From: Stereocaulon alpinum
Taxonomy: Eukaryota; Ascomycota; Lecanoromycetes; Lecanorales; Stereocaulaceae
Assembly: GCA_018257865.1 (NCBI GenBank)
Contig: JAEUBA010000036.1
Coordinates: forward strand, 233,163 to 297,162
Length of the DNA stretch: 64,000 nucleotides
Direction: 5' to 3'
Made by a program: the position numbers and the translations under genes. Below the pieces are notes generated by a model, which did no database searches, was not told the DNA's origin, and worked only from the letters and a program-made list of their open reading frames with translations. Within the stretch, counting starts at the first letter, position 1; the number at the start of each line of letters is the position of its first letter. This document shows positions 36,122 to 47,789 of this stretch, piece after piece.

Positions 36122-36134
36122 GTCCGGAATCTTC
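36122..36134. promoter_or_regulatory. Candidate heat shock element upstream of HSF1 (proximal)
   Basis: Reads GTC-cg-GAA-tc-TTC: two perfect units plus one single-mismatch unit, again in exact 5-bp register. It is 40 bp from the first motif. Pairing of two such sites before the HSF gene suggests autoregulation; this is inferred. Confidence 0.4.
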
Positions 36135-36672
36135 TCTGCTCCTTGTTTTATGCTGTCAGTAACTTTTGTTTCATGTTATACTTTCACCTCACTTTCCATG
36201 CGACCCCGCAATTGATCTTACAGCACATCTACCTCACCGAATATCCTCGCGTTCTGCAAGCTCTCCAATGACCAGGTCCCCACCTTCTTCCACCGCGATC
36301 ATACTCCAACAACAACACTCTGATACACACTGAAAGCCGAGGCAATCGCTGGGACAATCAGCTGCGCGGAGATCACCGCACCAGCACCATTGCCTATATC
36401 ACAGCCTTGCCCAGGCTGCCGTCTTCGATACCATACTTCATATATAGCCATCGCCCTGTTGCAGCAAGCGGCCTGCTTCCATTTGCTACTTTGCGGATTA
36501 AGACCGTTCATTGCTACGACACCGTCAGCACTCAGGAAGAGGCTAGAGCGAAAAGGCAGAGTGGGCTACAGGAGCTGGGAGCTACGACTTGAGACCTTGA
36601 CGCTCCAGTGCCAGCGCTGCCACTTGTTTGGTGTGGTGAGAGCAGCGCATCGCTCTGCTGAGAGCAACATAC

Positions 36673-38915
36673 ATGAAAGCCGGGAGAATGCGACAAGGTG
36701 GATCGCGGAAACGTCCTGCGCCTGGTGCTTCTCCACTGGGACACGAAAAGCTTCGAGACATCAAAAACAGCAGTACATATCCAATGGCGACGCAGGATTA
36801 CCAGCAGAACATCTCATCAAATGGCGTCCCGCCGACCTATCCGGACCCTGCCAACAATTACAGTGCCTCGAATCTCTACGATGGATTGGGAACACCACTA
36901 GGTAACCAGATTGTACGACGGCAACCTGATAACCAGATCGTACCAATGATGAATTACAACAATAACGAGTACTCGTTAGCGCCAGATCATGCGAGTATAC
37001 CGCCGCCTGCTGAGGATGGTTGGCCGGCTCAGTATGATGATCTCGATCACAAGGCTCTGCTAGCCAAGAGAGATGCACAATCAAAACGGAAACAGATACC
37101 TCCATTCATACAGAAGCTTAGCAGGTATGTCGATCTAATCGCATTTCGTAAACAGATGCTAATTGATGTAGCTTTCTTGATGAGAATACTCGGAACACAG
37201 ATTTGATACGGTGGTCCGAAAGTGGGGACTCTTTCATAGTTGTTGATGAAGATGAATTCGCAAAGACCTTGATACCGGAGCTTTTCAAGCACAACAATTA
37301 CGCATCTTTTGTGCGGCAGTTGAATATGTACGGATTTCATAAGAAGGTCGGTCTATCAGATAATTCTATGAGAGCAAGCGAGAGGAAGAATAAGAATCCT
37401 AGCGAATATTCGAATCCGTATTTCAAGCGTGGCCGGCCAAACCTTCTGTGGCTGATCCACAAGCCAAAGACAACTCCAGCAAAAGGCACGGGGAAGGTTG
37501 GGGCCAAAGCCAAGCAAGAGGATGCTGATGACGAAGATGATTCCTTCTTCAACCACGATAGTCCTGGACCGCAGCAATATGAGGGTATCGACGACGGCCC
37601 GGGTTCACGGAATGGGCGGCAACCCCTGATGCTAGGCAATACTCCGAATAATCTTCCTCCAGAACAAATGGCCAGTTTGCAGCGAGAGCTTGCTGAGATT
37701 CGACAAAACCAGAACAAAATCACTGAAATGCTGCAAATAGTGCGCAAAGAGCATCACCAGCTCTATGGCCAAGCAAAAGCTTTCCATGAGTTGCACGAAC
37801 AGCATGATAAGTCGATCAATTCCATCTTAACATTCCTAGCCACAGTCTACACCAAAAATCTTCCGCAAGGGGGCTTGGATTTTAACAACATGTTCAACAC
37901 TCTCCCGTCCAAGGACCAAGGTCAGGGTAACATCGTTGATGTGGGAGATGAAAATCATCAGAATACTACCCCGACACCAACGCAGCCGCTCTATCGGAAG
38001 CCTCCACTGCTTCTAAAGAATGGAAATGCCGATTCGCCAGAGGCGACAGGCAATAGCCCAAGGCCATACAACAAGTGGTCGAACGATCTTTTTAACACCT
38101 ACCCTACAAAATTCCCAAATCTACAATCTACAGGGATTCAAGAACTCTCCGACCGTTCACCCTCAGCTCGCTCTTCCCAAAGCCCGCAGATCGATCCCGA
38201 GAAGGGTACAGACCGTCAAATCCCAGAAGCAGACATCATGTCCATGATCAACTCAGCAAATGCCCAGGACACAAACAACTACGATGGGCGACGCATGGAA
38301 TTTCCTGAAGCACTGTCCCATCTCGAGACTGCTGATGGTCAATCTCCACTCACGCCAAGTCAACGCCAAAACATGCTGCAACTCATGTCTAACGAAAACG
38401 CCAACTCCCCCCAGAATCCCGCCAGCAATCTTAACGCTCTGACTTCGTACAGTCCAACCAGCAGTGCTGCGAACCTTGCCAGTTTCGACTTGTCTAAGGA
38501 GCAATTAGACCAGATCTACCGCTCGCTGCAAGAACAACAAGAACGCATGGCTAACCTTAACGCATCCATAGCGCCACTGAGTCCTAGTGGCTCGATACCT
38601 GGGGTTAACGACCAATCATACCAACCGAATGGACAGGAATTGGACCTCGATTCCATCTTTAACAGCGGCGATTACTTTAACGATGGGACGAATCCCATTG
38701 ACTTCGACTTCGCAAACGGTGCTGATGTTCCGGACTTTGATTTCAGCGCGCCACCGCCAGACGCGAACGAGGTTGGCCGTGTAGATGGGAATGAAGGGCG
38801 GGTTGTTGGTTCTGTGGGTAGCAGCGAGGCTACTAGCCCAGCGAACACCGTTTATGATGGGGGTGTAGCCGACCAGGTAGAGGGCAGTCCAAGGAAACTG
38901 AGACGGCGGGGATGA
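36673..38915 (+). CDS. HSF1: Heat shock transcription factor
   Basis: Model: join(36673..37124, 37172..38915), 731 residues. One 47-bp intron (donor GTATGT, acceptor TAG, phase 2) interrupts the DNA-binding domain. The ATG at 36673 is chosen over that at 36783 because it adds SRKRPAPGASP, an N-terminal motif I associate with fungal HSF proteins. The winged-helix HSF domain spans about residues 139-250 (PPFIQKLSSFLDENTRNTDL; IRWSESGDSFIVVDEDEF; LFKHNNYASFVRQLNMYGFH; LLWLIHKPK). A heptad-like trimerisation coiled coil follows at about 314-377 (QRELAEIRQNQNKITEML). The C-terminal third is Asn/Ser/Pro-rich with acidic, aromatic patches (FDFANGADVPDFDFSAPP) typical of activation domains. It is the expected activator of HSP70 and CNS1. 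Confidence 0.93.
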
Positions 38916-39571
38916 TAGGGGAAGGTGCGTTACTAGGGTTGACGTAAAAGAAGGAGGCGTTCTGGTTTTATGAGATAACGATTCGTAACGAAGCGATTGC
39001 TCAAAGTGTCGGGTTCGCTTCAGCCTGATACCTCACTATTTCACAGACAGAGATAGTACACCACTTTACTTGTTCATAGTCCGGCTTACATGTACGCCGC
39101 AAAGCGTTGTAAATCGAAATCTCTGTATCTACTTCGCTGATACGTGATAAAATTGCCGTTCCTGAATGTGTGACGTCTGGGCTGGCTACTAATGCACACG
39201 TACGTAGACCTCGTCCACAACAACGATCGTGTTGGGATTGGGACTGCTGCAGCTGAGTTCTATTAATGAGCTGGGAACTGAGGGGGCGGGTTGATGCGGC
39301 TTGATGAGATGGACATGGTTGGGAAAAGAAGTAGAAAATAAGTGGTAATCAGGACATAAAGCATAACGTGAAACCTTACTACCTCTGTAGCACTGAGCAT
39401 TTATCTTACGCGCCACGATTCCCATTCCAGAAACAGAGAACTACGAGACACGTAAAAAAGTAGCGAGCACATCTACACCATCACCCTCCATCACCCGATA
39501 CACTACCTCCCCGCAACTCACAGCCTCACCTCCCTCCTCCATCATACCTCAAGTCCACTCCCCACCAACAC
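38916..39571. other. HSF1 3' flank and convergent 3' region
   Basis: About 650 bp between the ends of convergent genes. Only short frames, no motif recognised. Confidence 0.5.
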
Positions 39572-40061
39572 TCAAATCAAAGCCGTAGTCTGAACCCAGC
39601 GTTTCACCCCATCAGTAACCAACTGCGGACCAGGGAAATTAGAAATAGAATGATACGCAGCTACAACTCCATCAATCAGCAATTCCGCACATCAAGCACA
39701 AAAGACGATAACACTCACGCGGACGATTCAAATACGCATTCTCCGTCCGCCAAAGCAATTTCCACGTCTCAGTCTCAGAAGTGCCAGCTTGAACAACCAC
39801 AGTTGCTGTATCTCGTACTTTGCCCATGGTCTCCATTTGGATGAATTTGATTTCCTGTAGCCCTGGAGCTCAGTAACCTTACCTGCGCGGGAGCACGGGG
39901 GCGTGGACGCATCTCACAATCTGCTGTAGCATCCATTTCCCTATAAATGTTTCCGATCGAATCAGTGGGCCGTTGAACTTCTCGGCCTTGACGCCTAGGC
40001 GCTTGAGCTGGGCGCTTATGTCTGTATACATAGCCTGACCCCAAGATTCCAACGTGGACAT
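39572..40061 (-). CDS. Small protein of unknown function, related to the neighbour at 40381-41223
   Basis: Model: complement(join(39572..39660, 39719..39854, 39918..40061)), 122 residues. Introns are 58 and 63 bp with donors GTGAGT and GTGAGA; phases close and the reading frame ends in TGA. The N-terminus contains MYTDISAQLKRLGV and GKWMLQQI. These parallel FWADISAQLRRLSV and GYWLVEEL at the same positions of the neighbouring gene. Later segments share a hydrophobic beta-like TVVVQ / TVIVC and a Trp-rich WKLLW / WKLEWW. No signal peptide, membrane helix or known domain is seen. The pair looks like a tandem duplication of a small globular, possibly secreted or cytosolic, fungal protein. Function unknown. 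Confidence 0.6.
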
Positions 40062-40380
40062 GGTGGTGGTGGGATGGGATCTTGAGTAGAGGCTAGATGG
40101 ATGTTCAGAGCTGATCTCTGGAGGTTGGGGAGGATGAGCAAGGTCTGGAGATGTATGCAGCGCTTAGAACAATGTGTTGGGGGCGAAACGAGTGAGGTTT
40201 CATGTTGGCTTCAATGTCGGAAGCCTTGTAAACGGGCTCATTGAGGCAGTGACCAGAGAAATTGAGGAACTTCGAGTTTCAAATTTCTTAATAAAGGGTT
40301 CTATGTCTCTACATCCTAGAACTCGGACGCGCCAAAAGCTCTCACCGCTTCATCAAGATGCTTTGTGTCACTTCTCTTCG

Positions 40381-41223
40381 TCACCGTAACTGCCGTCTGC
40401 CCTTGACATTGATCTTCTTTGCAGTTCCTTGGTTTTCAGCACCGTCGTCATTACCCTCACAATGTCTTCTCTTGGGAGACGTGTCCTGTTCGATTCTCAC
40501 GGCAGCAGCAGGATACGGCATAGTCTTGTCTGCGGTACTCTCGCCATTGCCCGAAGGCTCGGAGATATCACCCTCGACCTCCCCACCAACGGCATAGTTC
40601 GCCACTCCAAGGCAATCCCAGTAGTCATACTCCGAATTCCCAGGTCCGAAGACCCGCTTCATTCCCCGCGCAATACATGCAGGAATCTCGGATGGACCCC
40701 TGAAATGGGAACCTAATTCAGAGATGGTCAGTCTTCCCTCACCTCAGGTCTTGGCAATAACAGAACTTACTGCCGCTCGTGTCGAAAGAAATATTGGATT
40801 CAATCAATGGCTTGATGGTGGAATAAGTTTGGATTGAACCTGACAGTCGTAAGCTTAGAGGAACAGGATATTTGCAAGGACTTATTGACCAGCTGCAACG
40901 CCCCCAGGTCGCCGCAACCACCACTCTAGTTTCCAATCGATCTTCGACCCTTCGTGGAGTGGACAGACGATCACGGTGATCCAATTACAATCTTTGCCGA
41001 AGAACTCGTATTTGTGCCTCTGCGTCTGGTCAGTAAAGTGAGGTTTCAGGGTCAGATCATCACCTACCAACTCTTCTACAAGCCAGTAACCCAACGCACC
41101 GTCTCTCGTCAGCTGAAGACCGTCATACAAGCTCGGTTCGATGACGCTCAGACGACGCAGCTGGGCGCTGATGTCGGCCCAGAAGGCGTTGACCCAGTAC
41201 TGACGACTATTTCTAGGTGCCAT
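40381..41223 (-). CDS. Protein of unknown function, second member of the DISAQL pair
   Basis: Model: complement(join(40381..40712, 40771..40839, 40890..41223)), 244 residues. Introns of 58 and 50 bp (donors GTAAGT and GTCAAT) are phase-consistent. Exon 1 begins MAPRNSRQYWVNAFWADISA and aligns with the smaller neighbour, including the DISAQL motif and the Trp-rich segment CNWITVIVCPLHEG...WKLEWWLRR. The C-terminal half is unique (CIARGMKRVFGPGNSEYDYW, then an acidic and finally basic KKINVKGRRQLR tail that could be a nuclear localisation signal). No known domain is recognised. The shared exon 1 organisation and adjacency argue for duplication followed by gain of a different C-terminus. Confidence 0.6.
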
Positions 41224-41283
41224 GACCTTGGGTTTTGCTGATATGATTGGAGCGTGTAGAGCGATGCAGCCGTGTGGATGTGG

Positions 41284-41601
41284 CTAGATGAGATCTGGAA
41301 AAGTGAAGAAGTAGAATATCGACGGGGGTGGTGAAGTGAAGGTTGTGTTATCAAAGGGGTGTGTTACCCGCGGAGAGTATTCGGGAGTCTCCTGGAGCCT
41401 CAAATTGTTGTGGAAGATGGTGGTTGACGCCGTAAGTGGCAAAGATCGGAGTATGATGCTGTTCGAATATCTCTGGCGAAAGATCGTTGAGCAGTCGAAG
41501 CGGAGAATAATGTTGTTTGGTAGAGTATAAAGTGTCACGTCGACTGGGTCTCCAGCCGACCATATGGACGAAGGGTAAAGCTGGGGAGTCGTACTTGCCA
41601 T
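41284..41601 (-). CDS. Doubtful 105-codon ORF between RFC3 and the DISAQL pair
   Basis: ATG-started frame, same strand, 96 bp downstream of the RFC3 stop. It is Ser/Thr/Pro- and Phe-rich with no domain. It could be a small gene, part of the RFC3 3' UTR, or a 5' exon or leader of the gene at 41223. A donor-like GTAACA and an acceptor-like TTTTCCAG exist near 41370 and 41290, but the paralogue's start argues that the coding start of that gene is 41223. Confidence 0.25.
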   Translation of the reverse strand: MASTTPQLYPSSIWSAGDPVDVTLYTLPNNIILRFDCSTIFRQRYSNSIILRSLPLTASTTIFHNNLRLQETPEYSPRVTHPFDNTTFTSPPPSIFYFFTFPDLI

Positions 41602-41697
41602 GGTACCTTGGCAGGCAGTAGGGAAAGTGCCATCTCAGATGGATCTCAAAGCGCCATTTCTAGTCGGGCAGACAATTTTGGATTTCTGTCGTTTATA

Positions 41698-43122
41698 TCA
41701 TCTGGTCCCTCCGTGCTCCATCAAGTCAACTCCTCCCCTCACGACACCAACCAAACCACCAGTCTGCACCGTCTCGCTACCTCCGCCACTTAGTCGGAAC
41801 TCCACCTCAGCCAGTCCCTGTAGCCATGCTACCCTCGTCTGTGGTGGTACTTCTAGCTTGATCAACTCCTCGCCTAGCGCTGTTAATATATCGGCCAAGG
41901 CAAGGCCTTTGTTCGCCTTGAGAACGTTGAGTGTGTTGAGACAGGATGTGACGTCTGATGTCTCGAGAAGAGTATCGCGAATGAGTAGGATGTCTGAGGG
42001 ATGAGGGGCGGCAATGCAGTCATAGATGGTGTCGTTGGTTATCATTTCGCGTTTTGGATGTTTGGGAGGTGGTTGGCCTTTGATGTGTAGAGGTGTGCCT
42101 AGCCGGCAAACATAAGCGTTTTCCAGGCAACAGAGTGCATGGATCAAACGAGTGTTCAAAGAAACACAGCAAGCGGATACATACTACTTGCGTGGCATGC
42201 TTGGAGCACGTTGAGAGCTCGTCTCATGTCTCCTTTGCTCAGCCGGACCAGGCTATCCACTGCGTCAGGCTGTATCTTGACTTCTTCTTTCTCAATCACA
42301 AGATCCACTAGCTGCCGGATATCTGGCTCCTTCAGAGGACTAAACCTAAAGCGCGTACATCGTGATAATAGTGCTGGCGAAAGCTTGTGTGTGTAATTGG
42401 CAATGATGCAAAATCTGGTATTAGCTGTGTATTTCTCCATGATTCTCCGTAACGCCATCTGAGCCACTGAGGTCATAGCATCGGCTTCATCCAGGACAAT
42501 GAGCTTGTAGCTGCCTAATGACGGTGTGTCGCCAGGCTTCGGTGCTGCCGAGAAAATCTGTTTGGTGCCTGGCTACCCCATCAGCGTCATGCACGGTGGC
42601 TCTTTCCGATCTTCGCACGTACTCGCAAAGGTCTTGATCTGTTCTCGGACCACGTCAATGCCTCTATCGTCACTTGCATTAAGCTCCAGCACCATCTGGC
42701 GCATGCTTCTGTTGCCATATATGCGCCGTGCCAGTGCCAATATCGTGGATGTCTTGCCTGTTCCGGGCGGCCCGTAGAGGAGAAGATGTGGTAATCGCTG
42801 TACAGTGTCAGTCTGTACTTTGTAGGCTCGAGAGCAGGCTGCGTACGTTGGTGTCGACGAATTTGTTTATTGTAGCTAAGATATCTTGATGTCCAGATAC
42901 ATCATCCAATGTATCAGGTCTATATTTCTCTACCCTAGGATGATTAGCATATGCTACTTCTAGGGTCTTAGCAAGCAAGTACCAGGGTAGACTGTCCTCT
43001 GCCTCTACTGGCAGGTTCGCCGCGCTTCTCTTGCCCTTCGAATTGGTGTTGTCGGAGCTGAAGAGGACAGACTCCTTGACGGGTGGAGCATCCACATCCA
43101 TTTCATCTTCAAAGTCCGACAT
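41698..43122 (-). CDS. RFC3: Replication factor C subunit 3 (clamp loader small subunit; human RFC5 orthologue)
   Basis: Model: complement(join(41698..42098, 42188..42568, 42623..42797, 42847..42934, 42983..43122)), 394 residues, four introns of 48-89 bp in phase. RFC opens and loads the PCNA clamp onto primer-template junctions; Rfc3 is one of its ATPase subunits. Features: an acidic N-terminal extension of about 45 residues, RFC box II WVEKYRPDTLDDVSGHQDIL, Walker A LLLYGPPGTGKTS, MVLELNASDDRGIDVVREQI, Walker B LIVLDEADAM, the arginine finger SRC in PALLSRCTRFRF, and the sensor-2 GDMRRALNVLQACHAS. A collar domain follows. The WVEKYRP motif is split by the first intron, so unspliced reading hides it. 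Confidence 0.95.
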
Positions 43123-44180
43123 TGTTGCAACAGTCCAAAGTGGTGGTAGAACGATCAATGTCAGCTTTTCTGTTTGCAACAGACGTGCAGTTGGAGACGC
43201 GGATATTTTGTGTGCAGGTGAGAACGCGCCCGATTCGCGATGGTCGCCTTCTCACTTATTATTTTTAGCGCTTGAAATGCGAAATCAATCTAACGGTATT
43301 GATCGGTAAATTTCAGAACGATTTTGCCTAGATATCCGAATCCAGAGGACCTCCCATGTTTCAGGATGTCTCTGAATTCCAAACTATTTCTATATTTATT
43401 AAGCGGAATAAAATATTGCAGAGGAGAATTTTCACAGCCTCTTTGAATTTGAAGGTAAATCTTCTTCGAGATAGTGGTCCTCACAGCTGTTTAGAATCTT
43501 GAGGCCCTTGTCGTGTTCCATTAAGCTTCAACCCTTTTAGTATCAGCCTAAACATACGGGAGCATCTCATCACCGATGAGATGCATAGTAATCACACCAG
43601 ATCTAGTAAGGCGCTACGTGTGACTGTGGGGAGTGCATGAAGGTTGCGTGGAAGCGGGGTCAAGGCATGAACCTCGATATGTATCGGGGCCGCAAGCCTA
43701 GCATTATCTTTGTCCGTTCAACCTTGTTTTCACTACGTCAGTGTCTTTTACAGATAGTATCGGGTCCATGTGATGATCGATGGTACGGTTTCCAGGCTTG
43801 CAGCTGATATACACTCGTACAAAGACAGACAGCTATCTCTGAACCTAAGCTTGGCTCGGCTTGGCTGGTCTAGGTATTCTCTTTTCTTGAAATCCTAGCT
43901 ATGCCTTGGATTATAGACATAAGCCATAACTGGCTATAAATATCACCCCGATCCAGGGCCAGTCCCGGATAGGACTGTTGCTATTGACCCCTGTGGCAGT
44001 CCAAGTACCGTTAGAAAGATACCATAAATCGGAGACTTGCAGTATTGCCAAATCACCTACATGATCAATTCAGATCACAATCAATAGGGGAAAATAGAAT
44101 TGCACGGTAAGAAGGCTAATCCTGAATGTAAAGACCTGTCGTGTGCCCTTTTCGCGGTCGTTGACGCCAATCCAGACGGA
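43123..44180. other. Divergent intergenic region between RFC3 and the WW-HET gene
   Basis: About 1 kb with no supportable gene. It contains a GATGAGATG-type direct repeat near 43560. A GTAAGA donor-like site at 44107 and an acceptor-like CAATCCAG near 44174 may mark a leader intron of the downstream gene. Confidence 0.4.
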
Positions 44181-47100
44181 ATGTCACTGCGACAATTTCT
44201 ACCTATCCGCACAAAGGGTGCAGTAGATACAAAAGTTGGGGATGGAGGGTTTGCAGCCGCTACAGTCTCCCAAAAGACTCAAGATGCTTCCTTACCGACA
44301 CCTTCGGAACTTGCTACCTTCGAAGACCAATTGCTGAACTTTGGCGGCGAACGACCACCTTCCCCGCCCAGCAACAGGAAGGAGGTAGATTGGTCTGCAG
44401 GAGAACGTCAAGAGTCTCAGGTGCACGGAACCAAGGTCTTAGATACAGCGAACACTTCAGCTGTCACATTCCCAGCTAATCCTCGCAAGGAAGAGCAAGG
44501 TCCACTAAAGGAAGGTAATAAAGCTGGGGCGTTCCTCGCCACAGCTATTGATGTCGAAGCATCGATTGGGGAATCTCAACGACAATCGACTGCAGCAACC
44601 AGTCTGCTCAAGACACCTCCAATGGCTTCTGGCAAGGATTCTGTAACTACACCAGGAAGACAGTGTCATGTAGCTTTCAGGCTTCCTCCGTATCATTTGA
44701 TTGCCTGTATCTGGAATCACACAGTGCGTGATAGCCCTGAAAGTCCAGAAAGGGCAACATCTGGCAATCTCACGCTCATCACTAGATGCCAGAGCTCAAC
44801 GGCCTCCTTTGCCGCAGCGGACCTTACTGGAGAGCTTCCACCGGGGTGGGAGTTGGAAACAAGCAATGGTGAAGAATATTATGTAAATCACAATTGTTCA
44901 ACTAGTACTTGGATAGACCCTCGCAGCCAGAAGCTACCAGCTGGTTGGAAGATGGTAGCCAAAGATGGAGATGTTCAATTCTTCGACAAGAAAACTGGGC
45001 TTATGAGCGAGACTGACCCTCGACCTAACCCTCTTCCACGCGGGTGGGAAATGAGACGACATAAACCCAATGAAAGTATCTACTATATCAACCATGTCGC
45101 TCGAACTACGACTTGGAAGGACCCTCGCGACGGATTGTGCCCCAGTAATTGGAAAGCTATTCCTATAGAATGGGTTCCCAGAAAAATACCTTCTACTGGA
45201 AGAGTATACTTTTTCGATCGCAATACTTGGACTACAACCCCTAGTACGAAGCCCCACCTATCCCAAGATTGGCCCTTGATGTTCTTTAAAAAGTTATCAT
45301 CACCATCAGCACATTTTGGCAACTTGGATTTTATGAATTCTCAAGACCTCATTGAGGCTCTTCCGACAGAGTGGGAGATCAGAGCAAGTGTTTATGATGG
45401 AAGAACATACTTCGTGCATCATACATTTCAGTCTTGTTCCTTCATAGACCCTCGATTTGCCCCTATTCCGGGGCAGTCCCCAGATCACTGGAAGTTCAGA
45501 AGGAAGTTCAGAAGGAATGGAAGAGAACCTGAGGTATCCCCGACCGAAAACACTGCTGAGGAGTTGGCTTTTGGTGACCCTATCTTCAATATTCCCCTCA
45601 CCGAGCAGGCAATGCAAAGTCTTGAAATGAGACACGCCAGATCTCATCACACATGTTTATACTGCTCCAAGATTGTGTTCGACTTCCGAGTACATCCTTC
45701 AAAATGTACGGAAGTATGGTGTGCCAAAAGCATGAAAGACGTCACCGAAGCCATGGAGAGCGGCTGTCCATTCTTCGTCCATCTCTTCAAAGACTCCATC
45801 GCACCTGGGGATGTCATATTGCGGGCCAGCGGGGTCTTCCTGTCTATTGAACGGTACACTGAGGGTCAGACTCTTTTTGGTCGATTGAAAATGTTCGATG
45901 ACAAAGACGAAGCGGAGAAAATGGGAGAAATTGATCAGAAAAGTCGACATTATTACGTCACCCATCCGAAAAAGATTGAAGGTGGAAGGTATGGACAGCC
46001 TTCCTCACAGACACCTGCGCTGCGTTTGTCCGGGGATCCGAATTCATGTAAGTGTCCCACGTCAAGATGAAAATGATATCTGCTGACCCTATGTGACGAA
46101 ACAGATGGCACTAGTCTTACAGCTGCGCTTGACGGGCCATTATATGCGCCAGATGTGTATAGCTGGGGATCATTTGCGTGGGCAAAAGAGCTTCTCGATA
46201 ATTGTGAGCAGGAGCATAAGAGATGTAACAAGGCACGTCGCCGTAACGCCCCGACGAAGCAGTTCATACCGACGCGACTCCTAGACGTAAGATGTCACCG
46301 GGACCTGGTCAGGATCGTGGACTCTCGAGATGTCAATTCCTGGTGGTGTTGTCTCAGCTATGTCTGGGGCGAAGGCCATAGACAAGTTAAAACTACCAAA
46401 GAGACTCTGGCGGCCCACATGGACTGCTTGCCTTTAGCTTTTCTGCCACCAACAATCCGAGATGCAATCATTGTAGCGCGCTGGCTCAAGATTCGATATA
46501 TCTGGATCGATAGCCTATGTATAATCCAGGACGACCCTAATGACGTTATGAGAGAGTTGCGTCTTATGCCAGATATATATCGACTTGCGCTTATTACCAT
46601 AAGTGCCGCTTCTGCTACCGGAGTTGGAGATGGCTTTCTTCATTATAGAGGATACTTTCATCCTGACGGGTCACCTCCCCCAATCCAACTTCGTTGCCTA
46701 GATCATTGGGGAAAAGAGACAAGCATTCTTGCATTCGAAGAGCTTCGGGGTCCACAAGCTGCCGTAGACTACGGAAGTCACATCGAGAAGCGTGGCTGGA
46801 CGTTCCAGGAGAGACGGATCTCTCATCGCACTCTATATTATGGTCCTCGGGGGCTCACCTTCTTCTGTCCGACGGCCCAGGTTCGAGATAGGAACCTTTT
46901 CCGTCACCATATATCATCCTTTACGGAAACTGAAGCGCGGCTGGTCGACCAACCCACGTTTGAGAATCGGTTCAGGGAGAAAGCAGACAAGGATTGGTGT
47001 AGTATCGTGCAGGACTACAGTGGGCGTAAATTGGGCAACGCGGAAGACAAATTAACTGCCATTGCTGCCATCGCCGCCGTTTACCGCTCATGGGGCAAAT

Positions 47101-47789
47101 ATATGGCTGGATTGTGGAAAGAGGATTTGCCAGAAGGTCTAGACTGGTACGTGGAGCCGGATACGGCAGGTATGAACTTGCAACCCCGGCCCAAGACCTA
47201 CAGGGCGCCAACCTGGTCGTGGGCTTCGGTCGATGGCAAGGTAGCCTTCTGGACCAGGGTGAGGATCGAATACAATTACGTCGTCGGCTGGGTAGGAATT
47301 ACTCCCGGTGATGACGAGGTGGGGGCTCGGTATCCGTTGGGAATACATTGGTGGACGAAGAAGGTCAAGGCTACCGTCCAGCCAGTGTCTCAGGACTTTC
47401 CATTCGGGCCCGTGAAGGGCGCGAGTATTGTCATCAAAGGTGAAATGGTGGCTGTATACTGGATGCGAAACGACTCGGGAGAATGTGAAGTCGTTAGCCA
47501 CAATGGACATCGATTCCCCGCTTATCCTGACACAACGGAGGAGATATACAATGCCAAGTACGATGAAGAAGAGGGTTCCCTGTTGCGATTGCTGGGCATT
47601 GCCCGTGTTGGAAACAAACTTCGACAACGGTGTGGTATGGTACTTCAGCGCGTTGCTGGGGCCCGGTACAAGCGAGTCGGCTTCTTCTTTTGCTGCTCTG
47701 CTGTGAACTGGCATGAGTCTCGAGAGCTTGCGCAGGCATGTGAGGACAAATTCAAGGATTTCCAGACGGATACGGTCACGATCATCTGA
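44181..47789 (+). CDS. WW-repeat / HET-domain fusion protein
   Basis: Model: join(44181..46047, 46105..47789), 1183 residues, one 57-bp intron (donor GTAAGT) in phase. The N-terminal 200 residues are disordered. Then come about five WW-like repeats near residues 218, 252, 284, 320 and 393. Repeats 1, 3 and 5 are the best (LPPGWELETSNGEEYYVNH...WIDPR; LPRGWEMRRHKPNESIYYIN...WKDPR; LPTEWEIR...FIDPR), while 2 and 4 have lost the second Trp or the Pro. A Cys/His segment follows (HHTCLYCSKIVFDFRVHPSK). The C-terminal half is a HET domain with all three classic blocks: CLSYVWGEG, IRYIWIDSLCIIQDD and RGWTFQERRISHRTLYY. HET proteins trigger heterokaryon incompatibility and cell death; WW modules bind Pro-rich ligands. 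The fused sensor role is inferred. The start could lie upstream in a missed exon. Confidence 0.8.

Larger units (their letters stand above)
35883..36672. other. CWC27 3' flank and HSF1 promoter/leader
   Basis: This 790-bp stretch contains two HSE-like motifs (listed separately) and a transcribed-looking leader with several upstream ATGs. No independent gene is supported. Confidence 0.5.

Noticed and set aside
44100..44180. In-frame extension of the WW-HET gene to a TTG codon
   Set aside because: TTG is not a credible start; the first ATG is at 44181, and a leader intron around 44107-44174 is possible but unproven.
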